Notes: a model not told the origin generated them from the letters alone. A DNA stretch of 64,000 nucleotides from Toxorhynchites rutilus septentrionalis (GCF_029784135.1 NC_073745.1:166495649-166559648); one strand, 5' to 3'. Positions 42,511-54,670 are shown, counted from the stretch's first letter. Program-made: numbers and translations.

Positions 42511-43201
42511 GGGGGGAGCCCGGTCTGGAAGGTCGAAAAAAACGATTTTTTTTTATTTTTCGGTAGTTTATGCCCTCAGAAATGTTGTGCTGAAATGAGT
42601 TTTCGATATTTGATTTCGTTGGAAAGTTTCAGTCAAAAAAATGAGGTCACCTCAAGAAATATAGTATTGCTGTACGAACTTTTCAACGCGTTTTTTTCTG
42701 GAAACCATGTGTTTTCAGCTGGGTTTATCGATGCTTCAGGATTTACTCGTCCGATTTAACTGAAATTTGTTTTCAGCATGTAAAAATGGATTATCTGAAG
42801 CGTTAAATAGCCGTTTTCTGATATTTCATTTCTTAAAGTTTTTTACGAGCTTTCAAACACCGATTTTTCATTAAAAACAACTCATTTTTAACAAAAATGG
42901 CTACAATTTTGGCATTTTTTCGGATTTTCAAAAAACCCCTATTTTACGCTTTAGGTATTGTCCTGAAGTTTCAAAATATTTATTGAAATTTGTTTTGCGA
43001 CACCCCGTTACTTTAGAACCGATACCAAGGTACCGATTTTCAGACAGCATCTACGCATCGAGCTGTCAACAGCGTAATGATCATTATTCGTACATTAAAC
43101 AATAACAAAAATACCCGAATATTTCACTTTATTCCTAACATCCGTTAAAAAAAAATCACGAAAATTCATTATTTTTCGACCTTCCAGGAAGGGGTCCGCC
43201 T
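42511..43201. mobile_element. 691-bp TTAA MITE (GGTCTGGAAGGTCGAAAAA family)
   Basis: Flanked by TTAA (42507-42510 and 43202-43205). Imperfect inverted ends GGGGGGAGCCCGGTCTGG / CCAGGAAGGGGTCCGCCT, with the shared inner block GGAAGGTCGAAAAA. No ORF. A truncated inverted relative lies at 61575-61960. It begins four bases after the DD37E element's target duplication. Confidence 0.8.
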
Positions 43202-43205
43202 TTAA

Positions 43206-43690
43206 TCCCTCCACGTATAACGTCGAACCACACTCGTGGCGATTAGACCAAGGCGCCTCTATATGTACCAGGTGAAACAATCATATGAAATGCACTTTCA
43301 GCCATATTGGAAATGCTGTCGGTATTGTTTACAAACAGCATCAGAACGCTGCCGGCGGCTCTCTACAAACTGCTACGACGCTTATTCGAACGATGCCTAC
43401 TATGTTCGGGTTTCGCGAATTTATGTGAAAAAGAAAGAATGATTTTGTAGAATTTCATTCTCATATCCACTACTCTTGCATGTGAAAATGCAAAAATGGC
43501 GTATCCTAGCAATAACAAAACAAACAACCCCCGCTCCACAAACCGTAATCCCCTTCTTATTGAAGTGATGATGTTGCTTCACCTGTTCTACATTTATGCA
43601 AGCGCCTTGGATTAGACTATGCCAGAACGTACAACATCGAACCTCACTTGTCGTCTATCGATGTGAAATAGATACGTGTGATGATGCGGG
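43206..43690. repeat. Repeat interrupted by a hAT-type MITE
   Basis: 43206-43248 and 43610-43690 together match the reverse complement of 32165-32270 when the insert is removed. Confidence 0.8.
43249..43609. mobile_element. 361-bp hAT-type MITE with 8-bp target duplication
   Basis: Ends CAAGGCGC... / ...GCGCCTTG with further inverted similarity (CAGGTGAAACAA / TTGCTTCACCTG). Flanked by GATTAGAC on both sides (43241-43248 and 43610-43617). An 8-bp duplication and CA...TG ends are typical of hAT. The unoccupied site exists at 32219-32226. Confidence 0.9.
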
Positions 43691-43839
43691 ACTGCTACGA
43701 TCGCAAGTAAGATACACACACTCAGCAGAGTATCGAAACGACTCACTGTGCTCGTGTTCGGGCCCTGTTGTTGGAAATTAAGGTCGGGTTAAGCATTAAC
43801 TGTAAAACAACGCATAGCATATAGAGGGGCGCCCAGGCA

Positions 43840-44080
43840 TACGTGGCAAAAAATTAAAAGGGTATTGATATGAGTGATGTTGCTTCAATTTTGCGAAAAT
43901 TAAAAAAGGTTATCGGTTTCATGTACGGGCAGAAGCAACTACTCATAATAGATGTTTTTTTTACTCAATTGAAAAATGAAATATAATACAGGAAAAAAAT
44001 TGCAATTGAAAATTCTTGGATTTTGGCGCCCCAAAGAAAGAGGTTCTGGGGTAGATTTTTTTTAGACATACCTCAGGGTT
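43840..44080. repeat. Repeat Y, copy 1
   Basis: Reverse complement is at ~61390-61570 (ATGTACGGGCAGAAGCAACT, TTGAAAATTCTTGG/AATTGAAA blocks). Non-coding. GGCGCCCC near both ends of this copy suggests an element terminus. Confidence 0.6.
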
Positions 44081-44348
44081 GTGATTGCGCGGTAGTTCTC
44101 AGAATCAAGCTTGTCTTGTAATCTATCACAATGTATGGAATTGACCTAACATTGTATTTGTTCTAACTCTTTTGAAAAGAGAGCAAAAGCAACTTTTCTC
44201 GTAGCTTTGTTAAACTCAGAATAGGCCGCAAGGCGCAAGATCTGGCGAATTACACAGATTGTTGATGGAGGCTGTAGTTGAGCAGAAACCTCTTGACAGT
44301 GTTGACCAGAACGGCCGTTGCAAATTTGGGGAGTCGGGTCAGGACCGC

Positions 44349-44630
44349 GTGCTCCCTTGGCCGAGTGGTTAGCGTCATAACTAACATGCCGGGTGTTCGG
44401 GTTCGATTCCCGTTCTGGTCGGGGGAATTTTTCGTCAAAGAAATTTCTTCCGACTTGCACTGTGATCACGCGTATTCTAGAGCTTGCCACTCAGAATGCA
44501 TTCAAGGCGTGTTATTTGGCATAGAAATCTCAACTAAGTACTAATAAAAATGACGCAAGTAATACTACGTTGAGACGGCGAAGTTCCTCTAGGAACGTTA
44601 GTGCCATTGAAGAAGAAGAAGAAGAAGAAG
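44349..44630 (+). mobile_element. tRNA-related SINE, copy 2
   Basis: Same family as 1710-1984, flanked by an 11-bp duplication GTCAGGACCGC (44338-44348 and 44630-44640). Intact A and B boxes and (GAA)n tail. It carries a TTGCACTGTGATCACGCG segment absent from copy 1, so two subtypes exist. Confidence 0.9.
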
Positions 44631-44640
44631 TCAGGACCGC

Positions 44641-45345
44641 TTTCCCCTAACACATTATAAGCGAAAATCAGTGCTTCATTTATGTCAATTATCAAAAATT
44701 AAACTGTGTACAAAAATTCACAAAAACGTGTAACTTTTTTCATTTGGGTTTCAGTTTAGGGATACGATTCGATAGAGCATGTTCGCCATACGATTCCATA
44801 AAAAAACATTAACCTTTATGCAATTTTTTATGCAATCGCTTAACGAAACGCTTTTTTTAAATCATTTACATGATTTCATTTTCAACTCAGATGTTCTTAA
44901 ATTCTGAAAAAATAAATCAATCAGTGCTACCACGTATTCCTAGAATATATGAACACAAATATTATTTCATAGCTCGAAGAAAGAAGCAAGACGAACATAT
45001 TAATCTCCATCTATAATTCCATCTATGTTTCATTAATCCATATCTGAAGTGGTGCGGAGTGCTGGAATGAACTAATGCTAGGGGAGCAAATGCATGTGTT
45101 AAACCAACGTTTACGATAATACAAGCTAAAAGATAGAAGAATTGAAATTCAATTACAGTTAAACGTAATTAACATGAACGCATATTAACCAAGAACAGCA
45201 AAAGCTTTCCGATGCATTTACTTTTAAGCTACCCACATGTATACATGCGATGGTAAATTTGCTGTACTTGGCCAGAAACATTTCGACAGTGAGTGTAAAA
45301 CACACTTGTAAAGGTTATTATGTGAAATTTTAATATGTCTTACTT
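44641..45345. other. No gene seen
   Basis: AT-rich non-coding DNA; no repeat pairs recognised. Confidence 0.35.
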
Positions 45346-45545
45346 GCTAGCCGATTAGTTCTTGAGTTATGCAGAAATTTATGCATCATTTGTATGGCAG
45401 CTCCTTTCCTTAGAGAAGGGGGAGGAGTGTCTATTCATCATAGAAACGTTTCTTGTCCCCTAAAACCTTCACATGTCAAATTTGGCTCCATTTGATTGAT
45501 TAGTTTTCGTGTTATGCAGAAATTTATGTTTCATTTGTATGGCAG
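45346..45545. repeat. Two units of the GTTATGCAGAAATTT tandem repeat
   Basis: GAGTTATGCAGAAATTTATG / TCATTTGTATGGCAGC and AAAACCTTCACATG blocks match the larger array at 52930-53670. Confidence 0.8.
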
Positions 45546-46098
45546 CGAAAAATCTACAATTTGTCGGTGGTCATCTTGAAAACGCTGAAAGTATTAGAAA
45601 AAGTAATCCATTATTCTCTCGGTAGCTGAGCTAAATCGGACAATCCGAAGCATATTAAATAAATTTTTGAATTTAACCCAAAAATGGATTTCGTTTTCCT
45701 CAACCTTATATTTAAAAACACGTTCACGTGTATGACAATCAACTACGTCATACCCTTCTTCGAATAGAATAAATCAGCAATTCCATCAGACGCGATTCTC
45801 TCCATTTTGTTTTGAAAAATGCGCATATGGTGGTAGCTAACTTAAATCACAATTTTCATTGTCATATGACTAATTCTAATTATGACTGATTTTTGTTAGG
45901 GCGTATGCAGAAGGAAGGTATTGAATTAGAGAGACTTTAAACTCTGAGAGTTCATTCGTCTCTGGCGTATGCAGAGTGATTAATCTCTTATTTTAAAAAA
46001 ATCGTATCTCGGAATTTAGACGTCTGATGCACGACAAAATTTTTGGGAAATCAATGAACTATTTAGGAAAAATAATATTTTAAATCACCGTTGGAAAA
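45546..46098. other. No gene seen
   Basis: Non-coding AT-rich spacer. Confidence 0.35.
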
Positions 46099-46443
46099 TT
46101 AGATTGGATTTTTATGTCTACGAACAACTTTGTGACAGCCTGTATCAAACGCCAATGATTCTTTTAATTTAGATTTGTGCAAATACATTTTACCAGAGCA
46201 GTGATTACAGTATGAACGTTGAGAGCTTTTGTTAGGAATCCACGCAATAATCGTACGCTTTAACAACATCGGATAACGATAATCGAAAGGGAGACAATGC
46301 AAACACACATTTTTGTGTATGGGCACGAGTTGTTTATGTTGCACTGTTTTATTTATTCCATCATTTACTTGTTTATCCATCCAATTGATAACACAAATAT
46401 TGTCGATTAATATTTTCTGTGAAAATACATGGAGTTCATACAA
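46099..46443 (-). CDS. Hypothetical small Cys-rich ORF, 114 residues
   Basis: ATG to stop on the minus strand. Contains VCLHCLPFDYRY and SYCNHCSGKMYLHKSKLK, two CxxC pairs about 35 residues apart, and a late DTGCHKVV, so a zinc-binding tail is possible. The pattern could be the C-terminal cysteine-rich tail of a piggyBac-like transposase, but I cannot confirm it. No neighbours of the same element are visible. It could be chance. Confidence 0.3.
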   Translation of the reverse strand: MYELHVFSQKILIDNICVINWMDKQVNDGINKTVQHKQLVPIHKNVCLHCLPFDYRYPMLLKRTIIAWIPNKSSQRSYCNHCSGKMYLHKSKLKESLAFDTGCHKVVRRHKNPI

Positions 46444-46659
46444 TGAAGCAGAAATTTTGTTTGTTTTTTACTTATCACTTTGGGCGTCATACTCGTATAT
46501 GGTGTTCAGTCAGACCGGACTAATTATGATGCCTAGTAAGTCGATCTCAAAATTTGAAGCTGTTTAGTTTTAATAGGTTTCGATCATTCTCCCTAATTGT
46601 TTTTGTGCAACTCTTAGTTACTTTTTAACAAGGTCGTGTAATTATATTATTACACAAAA

Positions 46660-46900
46660 AACAGGAAGTGGGTTATATCTATGGTATAACCGCAAGGGTG
46701 ACGTAGGACTATCGTTGATTTAGAAATCATTTGTTTGAAGTTGAATCTAAATCCATTCTGAATGAATGAATAAATGAATATTTGGGGGACTTCGAAAACG
46801 AGAGCGTTACGTTGGAGGCACAAGGTTTTATGCATCCAATATAGGATACGAAAAACCTTGTTCTGAAGAATAATCTTCAGAAGCTAACCTGCTAACTGTA
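46660..46900. repeat. Unit X repeat, copy 2
   Basis: Inverted relative of 25691-25890 (GGTTATATCTATGGTATAAC, CGAGAGCGTTACGTTGGAGG), joining the satellite at AGAATAATCTTCAGAAGC. Confidence 0.85.
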
Positions 46901-47222
46901 CTTGATTGACAAATCACAAACCCAAATGTATTATATGTATATTTTATGGATAGAAAACATTAAAATAAACTCTTTCACATGAATGTAATTTTCAATTCCA
47001 AGGGGAACTGGCAGATTATTTTCCAGCAACGTTTAGATATTTCCACATTTTCCTCGATACTGGAAGCCCACCAGTGGTTAATACTAACTCGATAACCACC
47101 TGTTAATAGTACTTGATTGAAAAATATTTGGTCACAGTGTTACATGGATAGAAAACATTCAAATAAACTCTTTCACATGAATGTATTTTTAAATTCCCAG
47201 AGGAACTGGCAGATTATTTTCC
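46901..47222. repeat. 198-bp family satellite, cluster 2, block 1
   Basis: About one and a half monomers in the same orientation as 2161-5562, subtype with GAATGTATTTTTAAATTCC. Confidence 0.9.
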
Positions 47223-47610
47223 AGCAATGTTTAGATCTTTCCGGAACTTTTTCGATGCTGAATGGCATCCAAACGGAAAGAATTCTGCGCGTGTATGTGT
47301 CGATCCTTCGCCGTCCACCTCCTCCAGCACGTTAGGCAACGATGTTGTCTTGTCGATGTCCTCACGAAAAATGAATGTGTCTCACCACCAGAATATCGCT
47401 TAAGTATGCTTTTTGTGTGTGATTGAATCGAGAGAAGGTGTGGTTTACAATGGCAATTTGGAAGGCAAACTAGAGGGGAATGATCTCTCTGAGCTCGGAA
47501 CTTTCGGCGACTGAGCAATAATCGATTGCGGGCGCATACAATATTGGATACCGAAATATCCTACTGATGGGGAAGAATAATCTTCAGAAGCTGTTAATTG
47601 CGATTGATTG
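47223..47610 (-). repeat. ~400-bp promoter-like unit, cluster 2
   Basis: Same unit as 3066-3470 and 4566-4970, slightly shorter (lost ATCC after GAAGCT). Confidence 0.85.
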
Positions 47611-48507
47611 AAAAATCACAAAACCAAATGTATTTGGTCACAGTGTTACATGGATAGAAAACATTCAAATAAACTCTTTCACATGAATGTATTTTTAAAT
47701 TCCCAGAGGAACTGGCAGATTATTTTCAGTAACGATTAGATATTTCCACATTTTCCTCGATACTGGAAGCCCACCAGTGGTTAATACTAATTCGATAACC
47801 ACCTGTTAATAGCACTTGATTGAAACATATTTGGTCACAGTGTTACATGGATAGAAAACATTAAAATAAACTCTTTCACGTGAATGTATTTTTAAATTCC
47901 CAGAGGAACTGGCAGATTATTTTCAGTAACGATTAGATATTTCCACATTTTCCTCGATACTGGAAGCCCACCAGTGGTTAATACTAACTCGATAACCACC
48001 TGTTAATAGCACTTGATTGAAAATATTTGGTCACAGTGTTACATGGATAGAAAACATTAAAATAAACTCTTTCACATGAATGTATTTTTAATTTCCCAGA
48101 GGAACTGGCAGATTATTTTCAGTAACGATTAGATATTTCCACATTTTCCTCGATACTGGAAGCCCACCAGTGGTTAATACTAACTCGATAACCACTTGTT
48201 AATAGCACTTGATTGAAACATATTTGGTCACAGTGTTACATGAATAGAAAACATTAAAATAAACTTTTTCACATGAATGTATTTTTAAATTCCCAGAGGA
48301 ACTTGCAGATTATTTTCAGTAACGATTAGATATTTCCACATTTTCCTCGATACTGGAAGCCCACCAGTGGTTAATACTAACTCGGTAACCACCTGTTAAT
48401 GGTACTTGATTGAAAAATATGTGGTCACAGTGTTACATGCATAGAAAACATTCAAATAAACTCTTTCACATGAATGTATTTTTAAATTCCCAGAGGAACT
48501 GGCAGAT
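47611..48507. repeat. 198-bp family satellite, cluster 2, block 2
   Basis: Monomer spacing 196-197 bp (47811, 48008, 48204). The variants GAATGTATTTTTAAATT and TTAATACTAAC are shared within this cluster, so it was homogenised separately from the 2-5.5 kb cluster. Confidence 0.93.
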
Positions 48508-49058
48508 TATTTTCCAGCAATGATTAGATCTTTCCGGAACTTTCTCGATGCTGAATGGCATCCAAACGAAAAGAATTCTGCGCGTGTATGTGTGTGTAGC
48601 GATGTCTTCCCGGGGAACCGTTTGTGGCATCACTCTCCTCCTGATGGATTCCCTTCTGGCCTAGGGTGCACAAACAGGCTCTTGGTGACACCGTTCATCC
48701 GCGCTTTCATGATAAACGAAGAGCTTCACCACAACAGCGACAACATGCTCCAATCGCTGTTCAATTAGAACTGAGTGGATTTCCGAGCGGCGCTCGCTTA
48801 TATACCGATTGGTGATTTCAATAGCCTGTTTTGAAAGCAATTTTAAGACTATTGAAACAAGTTTTTGGATCAAAAAGTAACAAGTATAGAACGCGTAGAC
48901 ATTTTATCTTTCGAATGAAGTGTTTATCATACCATTTCGTTCAGTTGTTTAGGAGCTATTAACGCTCAAAATCTCGGTCTCCGGCGTAACGCTTTCGTTT
49001 TCGAAACTTTGATTTTACACCCCGGTATAGAAATGAAAGACGTAGTCCTACGTCAAAA
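48508..49058 (-). promoter_or_regulatory. Promoter-like unit, uninterrupted copy
   Basis: Complete relative of 5563-5961 plus 10804-10878. Minus strand: TATATAAGCGAGCGCCGCTC and a TCAGTTC initiator about 31 nt downstream of the TATA box. Its 3' part ends in GGATGCCATTCAGCATCGAG, the same phrase that follows the H3 pseudogene. No credible ORF. Confidence 0.6.
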
Positions 49059-49339
49059 AACTTTTTAATATCAATCAAGAGGGTTTTACGATGTAACAGA
49101 TGTATAGCTGAATATAATATGTATTTAGCTTTTCACCAAGTGACACATGGCGAATGGCGCGTTTGTGAGACCGAACGGAAATACTTTTACACTTTCTTCG
49201 CCCCGTCGCCCAGATATGGGTGACACTTTCCTCGTTCAAATTGAATAGGATTTTTAAAAGGAATTTGATAGAATAGGCACCTAAGTGTAACTATAGGATA
49301 CGTAGAAGAAAAAAAATCTTACCATTATAATGTTTATAC

Positions 49340-50640
49340 TACACTACACATTGGGCTCCGCAAGAAACCCAAAAAAGTCGCTTTGGGTGACGAACGTGTT
49401 AAATCGAAATAATCCCTTCAATGTTTTGAACGCCGTATAATCTCGATTTTCTTCCTTTAGCAGAATTTGGAAATAAGCGTCCTCGATCACCGAGAAAAAT
49501 TGATCGGTTTCCAAGCGATGAAAAATGTCCTTCATATCCTTCATAGGATCAGAAAGGATATGGATATGAATCCTTTTTTTGTTAGAGCGTTTATTCGACG
49601 TGAATCTAAACACACTCTACTAATGGTTCTGGAAGGTCTAATTCTGGAATATCCAGTGATTTATCCGGTGCTGATTCTACCATAATAGGAATTGAATCAA
49701 TTGGGTGAGTTGAGATCGGAAGGTTAACGTATTCTAGACAAGAATATCGGATTCGATCAGTTGTGCAGATTCTTCTGGGATGCTTGTTGCAAGATGACGA
49801 AATTTTCCCCGAGTTACTACAAACATAACAAAATGTTGTTTTTGGTTCTAAACTTTCTCTTCAGAAGTGTCCTTGATGACAGTAAATCCAGCAACTAGGA
49901 ACCCTCGTTGTCAATTGACAATTATTTTGTTGAGTTCCATGCTATGACAATCGCAAGAAGCATATTTCTTGACTTCTGAGTTGATTCCTTTGCATTCTCC
50001 TGTTTATCATGTTCACTTTTTGATCTGATTCATCTTCGTTTGAGCTTGCCTCTATATTGTATACTGAGTATCTTGATCCGATAAGATGCAAAGTTGGATT
50101 GATGACGAAGTTTGATTGTACACGAAGTCTTCTAAACTTGTTGTACGCGAAAAGCTGAGGTTTCACTTTCCTATCCTTCTTTTTGGCTTTGAAAAGTATT
50201 TCTATCCTTCGATCGTAGTGATTTTCTGTATAACGGTTTCATTGGTTCCAGATTGCTAACGGTTCCATTGTATCTTCAATGTCACTACTATCTCTATGCG
50301 GTTCCTTTCGACGGAGTTGCCTTAGTGGCTATTCTAGGTAATTCGTTGATTATTCGAAGGCTCTGCTCTATATGTGGAAGGATGTCTGGAATAATTTATC
50401 CATCTCATTAATTTGAGTATGTCGAGAAGCTAATTCCTGATTTTCGTTTCTCACAGATCCGCTAGGTTGGAAGCATTTGGAAGATTCTGTTGTCAATTGT
50501 AATCCCTCTGGCTGGTTTATTGAAATTTGTGGAAGTTTAACACTAGTTAGTTATTAAACCAGTAAGTTCTTGAGTTCGTTAATTTGTGTTCCAAGTTGAC
50601 AACTTTGTTTTTCAATTCCTCCTCGTATAGCGAGTTGTGT
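49340..50640 (-). pseudogene. Ty3/gypsy retrotransposon pol/gag remnant
   Basis: The minus-strand ORF 49613-49344 reads KDIFHRLETDQFFSVIEDAY, FQILLKEENRDYTAFKTLKG and LFRFN, the gypsy RT motif A region with the usual DL-K before DAY lost. Further left on that strand (49780-49920) degenerate CxxC/H clusters look like gag zinc knuckles. Many stops; no LTRs found. Confidence 0.7.
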
Positions 50641-51288
50641 AAAATGATTGAGCTTTATAATATCCTCAGTACACTGTGTTGAGCCGTCCGACAAAAACAA
50701 TATTTACTGGTGACGTTATGCGAGATTGTTCGGATAAAAGAAAAGAAAAAGGTCTAATGACTTTCGAAAAATTTTGGATTAATCTGAAAGGACAGACAAT
50801 CCCAATACAAAAATGAAAACCCCTACTTATCAGATGAAGCGAATGTTAGAATCATAACCTATGTTAGTACTTACACTTAATGTTAAAGTTTTAAAAGGAT
50901 ACAGCTTTGCTGACCTGGCACTTCGTCTATTTTCATAAACTTGTCGCTTAGCCAACGAATACCAATGTATTTTTGAAGGTTGTGCATGCCAGGTGCACAT
51001 TTCGTTATTGCATGGTTCTCTGTTTATTTTATAACTAGCTGACCGGGAAACTTGGTCCCGCCAAACATTTGTTTTTTGTTATCAATACCTTCAAACATTC
51101 ATGTTTTCTTACTATTAGCAAGTTCATGGGTCCAATCGCAGAACTGTTCATTGATTGATCTTCTATTCGTCTCCGTTGAATTTACTTTTTACTATAAAAT
51201 TCCTAATATTTCTAACAAAACTCATCATTATAATATCAGATTATTTTCAGACACAATTCTCGTTCAAGATTTTTCAACCACTTGTAAA
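50641..51288. other. No gene seen; one recognised repeat phrase
   Basis: AGCTGACCGGGAAACTTGGTCCCGCC at ~51038 is like a phrase repeated in many insect genomes; its element is not identified here. Otherwise AT-rich spacer. Confidence 0.35.
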
Positions 51289-51290
51289 TA

Positions 51291-52587
51291 AAGGGTGTGT
51301 CACATCAAATTGCATCACGGAAAAAACGCTGTAGTAATTCGCCCAGTAGACCGATCCTTTTGAAAATTTTAGACAGTAAAATAAAAACTATTAAACAACT
51401 TTTGGCATTTTCTTTTTATTCATACTTCGAGCCCAAGCCCGTATGCTCGCACCTTCCTCTTTACCCCGTCCATAAGGTTCTGTACAACGTCAGGTTGTAG
51501 TTTTTTTTGAACAGAAATCCATTTTCTCTTGAAGTCCGCCTCCGGTTTGACAACTTTTGGGTTCTTCCGGAGGGCCTGCTTCATAATCGCCCAATATTTC
51601 TCTATTGGGCGAAGCTCCGGCGCGTTGGGCGGGTTCATTTCCTTTGGCACGAAGGTGACCCCGTTGGCTTCGTACCACTCCAACACGTCCTTTGAATAGT
51701 GGCACGAAGCGAGATCCGGCTAGAAGATGGTCGGGCCCTCGTGCTGCTTCAATAGTGGTAGTAAGCGCTTCTGTAGGCACTCCTTGAGGTAAACCTGCCC
51801 GTTTACCGTGCCGGTCATCACGAAGGGGGCGCTCCGCTTTCCGCAAGAGCAGATCGCTTGCCACACCATGTACTTTTTGGCAAACTTGGATAGTTTCTGC
51901 TTGCGAATCTCCTCCGGAACGCTGAATTTGTCCTCTGCGGAGAAGAACAACAGGCCCGGCAGCTGACGAAAGTCCGCTTTGATGTAGGTTTCGTCGTCCA
52001 TTACCAGGCAATGCGGCTTCGTCAGCATTTCGGTGTACAGCTTCCGGGCTCGCGTCTTCCCCACCATGTTTTGCCTTTCGTCGCGGTTAGGAGCCTTCTG
52101 AACCTTGTATGTACACAGGCCCTCCCGCTGCTTGGTCCGCTGGACGAATGCACTTGACAAATTCAGCTTATTGGCGACATCCCGGACCGAACTTCTCGGA
52201 TCACGTCTAAACTGCTTAACTACGCGCTTGTGATCTTTTTCACTGACGGAGCATCCATTTTTGCCGTTCTTCACCTTCCGGTCGATGGTTAGGTTCTCGA
52301 AGTATCGTTTTAGTACTCTGCTGACCGTGGATTGGACGATTCCCAGCATCTTATCGATGTCCCGATGTGACAACTCCGGATTCTCGAAATGAGTGCACTG
52401 GTTAATTCACGACGCTCTTTTTCGTTCGACGACATTTTTCCAAATTTACGAAAAATTTACAGTGAAGCATGGCCAACGTGATCTATACACTCTTATCTGA
52501 TTATAAGCGAAAGCTGAAGATATAATTCCTTAAAATTAAATTTCTACAGCGTTTTTTCCGTGATGCAATTTGATGTGACACACCCTT
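51291..52587 (-). mobile_element. DD37E Tc1-like transposon, full-length copy
   Basis: 1297 bp with the same ~45-bp inverted ends as 41502-42502 and TA duplications (51289-51290, 52588-52589). Transposase on the minus strand from ATG at 52435. A small indel near 52400 shifts the frame. The main frame (52373-51720) has VMDDETYIKADFRQ and KKYMVWQAICSCGKRSAPF. A TAG at ~51720 replaces the Trp codon of the F-W-P-D-L motif, after which DLASCHYSKDVLEWYEANG and APELRPIEKYWAIMKQ continue in phase. Thirty-seven residues separate the second Asp from the Glu. Inactive as coded, but its termini are intact. Confidence 0.93.
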
Positions 52588-52929
52588 TAACATGTTTCTC
52601 CGTTACATGGAATAAATGTTTTACACAGAAAATATGATAGAATAAAGATAGCCCTAAATCGGACAATTACTTCCTCAAGTTCTGCTCTTATCAACACATC
52701 TGGCGATCCTTTTTTTGGGTATAGATAAAAGAAGATATAGGAGTGCGTTTCATCACATTAAAATCCATTTCCAGTTTCGCACAAAGATCAATTTCGTTAG
52801 CACAAACATCAAATGGACTAACAGTCCTTGTCACTATGCACTTGTAGAACATATGTCAATTTTATTTTCCGAATTTTCCCTTTTTCCTTCAGAATTTTCC
52901 GAAAATTTTCAACTGTCATGTTTGGCTGA
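52588..52929. other. No gene seen
   Basis: Spacer between the DD37E element and the tandem repeat. Confidence 0.35.
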
Positions 52930-53670
52930 AATATTTTTGGTTGAACTATGTGTAATATTTTTATGGGACCCCCTCTTCATTCCCGAGGTGAGAGGGGGTC
53001 ATACCATAATAGAAACATTTCTCATACTCAAAAACCCTTACATCCCAAATTGTGCTTGATTAGCTTTCGAGTTATGCAGAAATTTGTGTTTCATTTGTAT
53101 GACACCCCACCCTCAGAGAGTGGGAGAAGTGTCTAACCACCATAGAAATATTTATTGCATCCTAAAACCTCCACATGCCAAATTTGGTTTCGTTTGCTTG
53201 ATTAATTCTCGAGTAATTCAGAAATTTGTGTTTCAATTGTATGGCCATACCGCCATAGCCATAGAGGGGGGGGGGGGGTAGGGAGTCTAACCATCATAGA
53301 AATATTTATTGCACCCTAAAACCTCCACATGCCAAATTTGGGTTCATTTGCTTGATTAATTCGCGAGTAATGCAGAAATTTGTGTTTCATTTGTATGGCA
53401 GCCACCCTTAGAGAGGGGAAGAGTCTAACTACCATAGAAACATTTATTGCATCCTAAAACCTTCACATGCAAAATTTGGTTTCATTTGCTTGATTAATTC
53501 TCGAGTAATGCAGAAATTTGTATTTCATTTGTATGGCAGCCCCTTAAAGAGGGGGGTGGGGAGTCTAACCATCATAGGAACATTTATTGCACCCTATAAC
53601 CTCCATATGCTTGATAGTTCTCGAGTTATGCAGAAATATGTGTTTCATTTGTATGGCAGCCCCAACAAGT
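52930..53670. repeat. Degenerate ~120-154-bp tandem repeat
   Basis: About five units, recognised by GT(T/A)ATGCAGAAATTTGTGTTTCA at 53071, 53213, 53367, 53515 and 53635, and by CCTAAAACCTCCACATGCCA. Unit length varies because of an internal G-rich tract, one of which is a run of 13 G at ~53266-53278. Relatives at 45346-45545. Confidence 0.9.
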
Positions 53671-54670
53671 TATGTAAATGAATACTCTCCGTCCGTTCTT
53701 CAGGATCTTCCTGCTTTTTATTCTTGTCGAAATTTAGCAATGCTAGTTACGATCAGTCTTTCGTACTTCTATTTTCGTCGTATCCGTATGAATTCGTCAT
53801 CTGTTTTTTCATTTTTGTTTGGTATTTCAATCCACTGCAATTGTTAAGGCGTGCATAAGTTGGTGGAATATTTCGTATAACAGTTATAAGAAAATATTTC
53901 AATATTTCGAAATTAATTTTGTCAAATTCGCGATGACAGTGGTGCGGGGCCCACGTCTTGTGGCGACTTTCAATTAGGGGCCTTAATTTGGGGTCCAAAC
54001 TCGTTAGTGTGAACTCTATTAGATTAAAAGACACCAAACCGGTTTTAAAATGTTAAAATTTGAATGAAAATTTTCACGTATTTCTGGCTTTTATTCAATC
54101 ATCAATGCTCAATGCCGTCGAGGCGGATAGTGATTTGATGTAGAATTTAAGGTAGTATTGCGCTTGGTGGCAGAAGTGGATATGTTTCTGATGTTGATAT
54201 TCAGGGTAGGCCATTACTCCACAAACAGTTTGTGCGATGAGAATGTTCTTTATAGTGAAGCACTTAGCATTAGTCTTCCGTAGTTTAGGGTAGAGTTTCG
54301 GATTGTGGACGTTTAGGTTTGAAATTCGTAAGTCTGATTGATAGATTGAGTTCCGATATCTCTCAAAATCAATAGGACCTTCTGGAAGTTGAGTCTCACA
54401 TGCTGGATGAATCGAGCACTGGCGCGTGGTCCTCTCCCGAGGTGGCTCATAAGCCACTCGCTCAAAGGGAACCAAATTTGAATTCTTTTAAGGACCACAT
54501 GATTCGGTCTGCGGATTTTAGCTAGCGATGTTCTCATTACCGCTCTACACCGAACCGCTACAACGGCTGGCTATGTGTACTTGGTCAACTATGACTTAAC
54601 AATTTGATAATGAAATCATACCATTTAATTAGTACGCAGTCGACGTTTATTTCAAACTGTACCTTTTTAT
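53671..54670. other. Spacer with two unsupported ORFs
   Basis: Minus-strand frames at 54095-54475 (126 codons) and 54313-54537 (74 codons) overlap each other and show no domain, no coding-like repeats and no splice context I trust. I leave them as unexplained rather than as genes. Confidence 0.4.

Noticed and set aside
54095..54475. 126-codon minus-strand ORF as a host exon
   Set aside because: No recognisable domain, overlaps another ORF, no convincing splice sites or neighbours.
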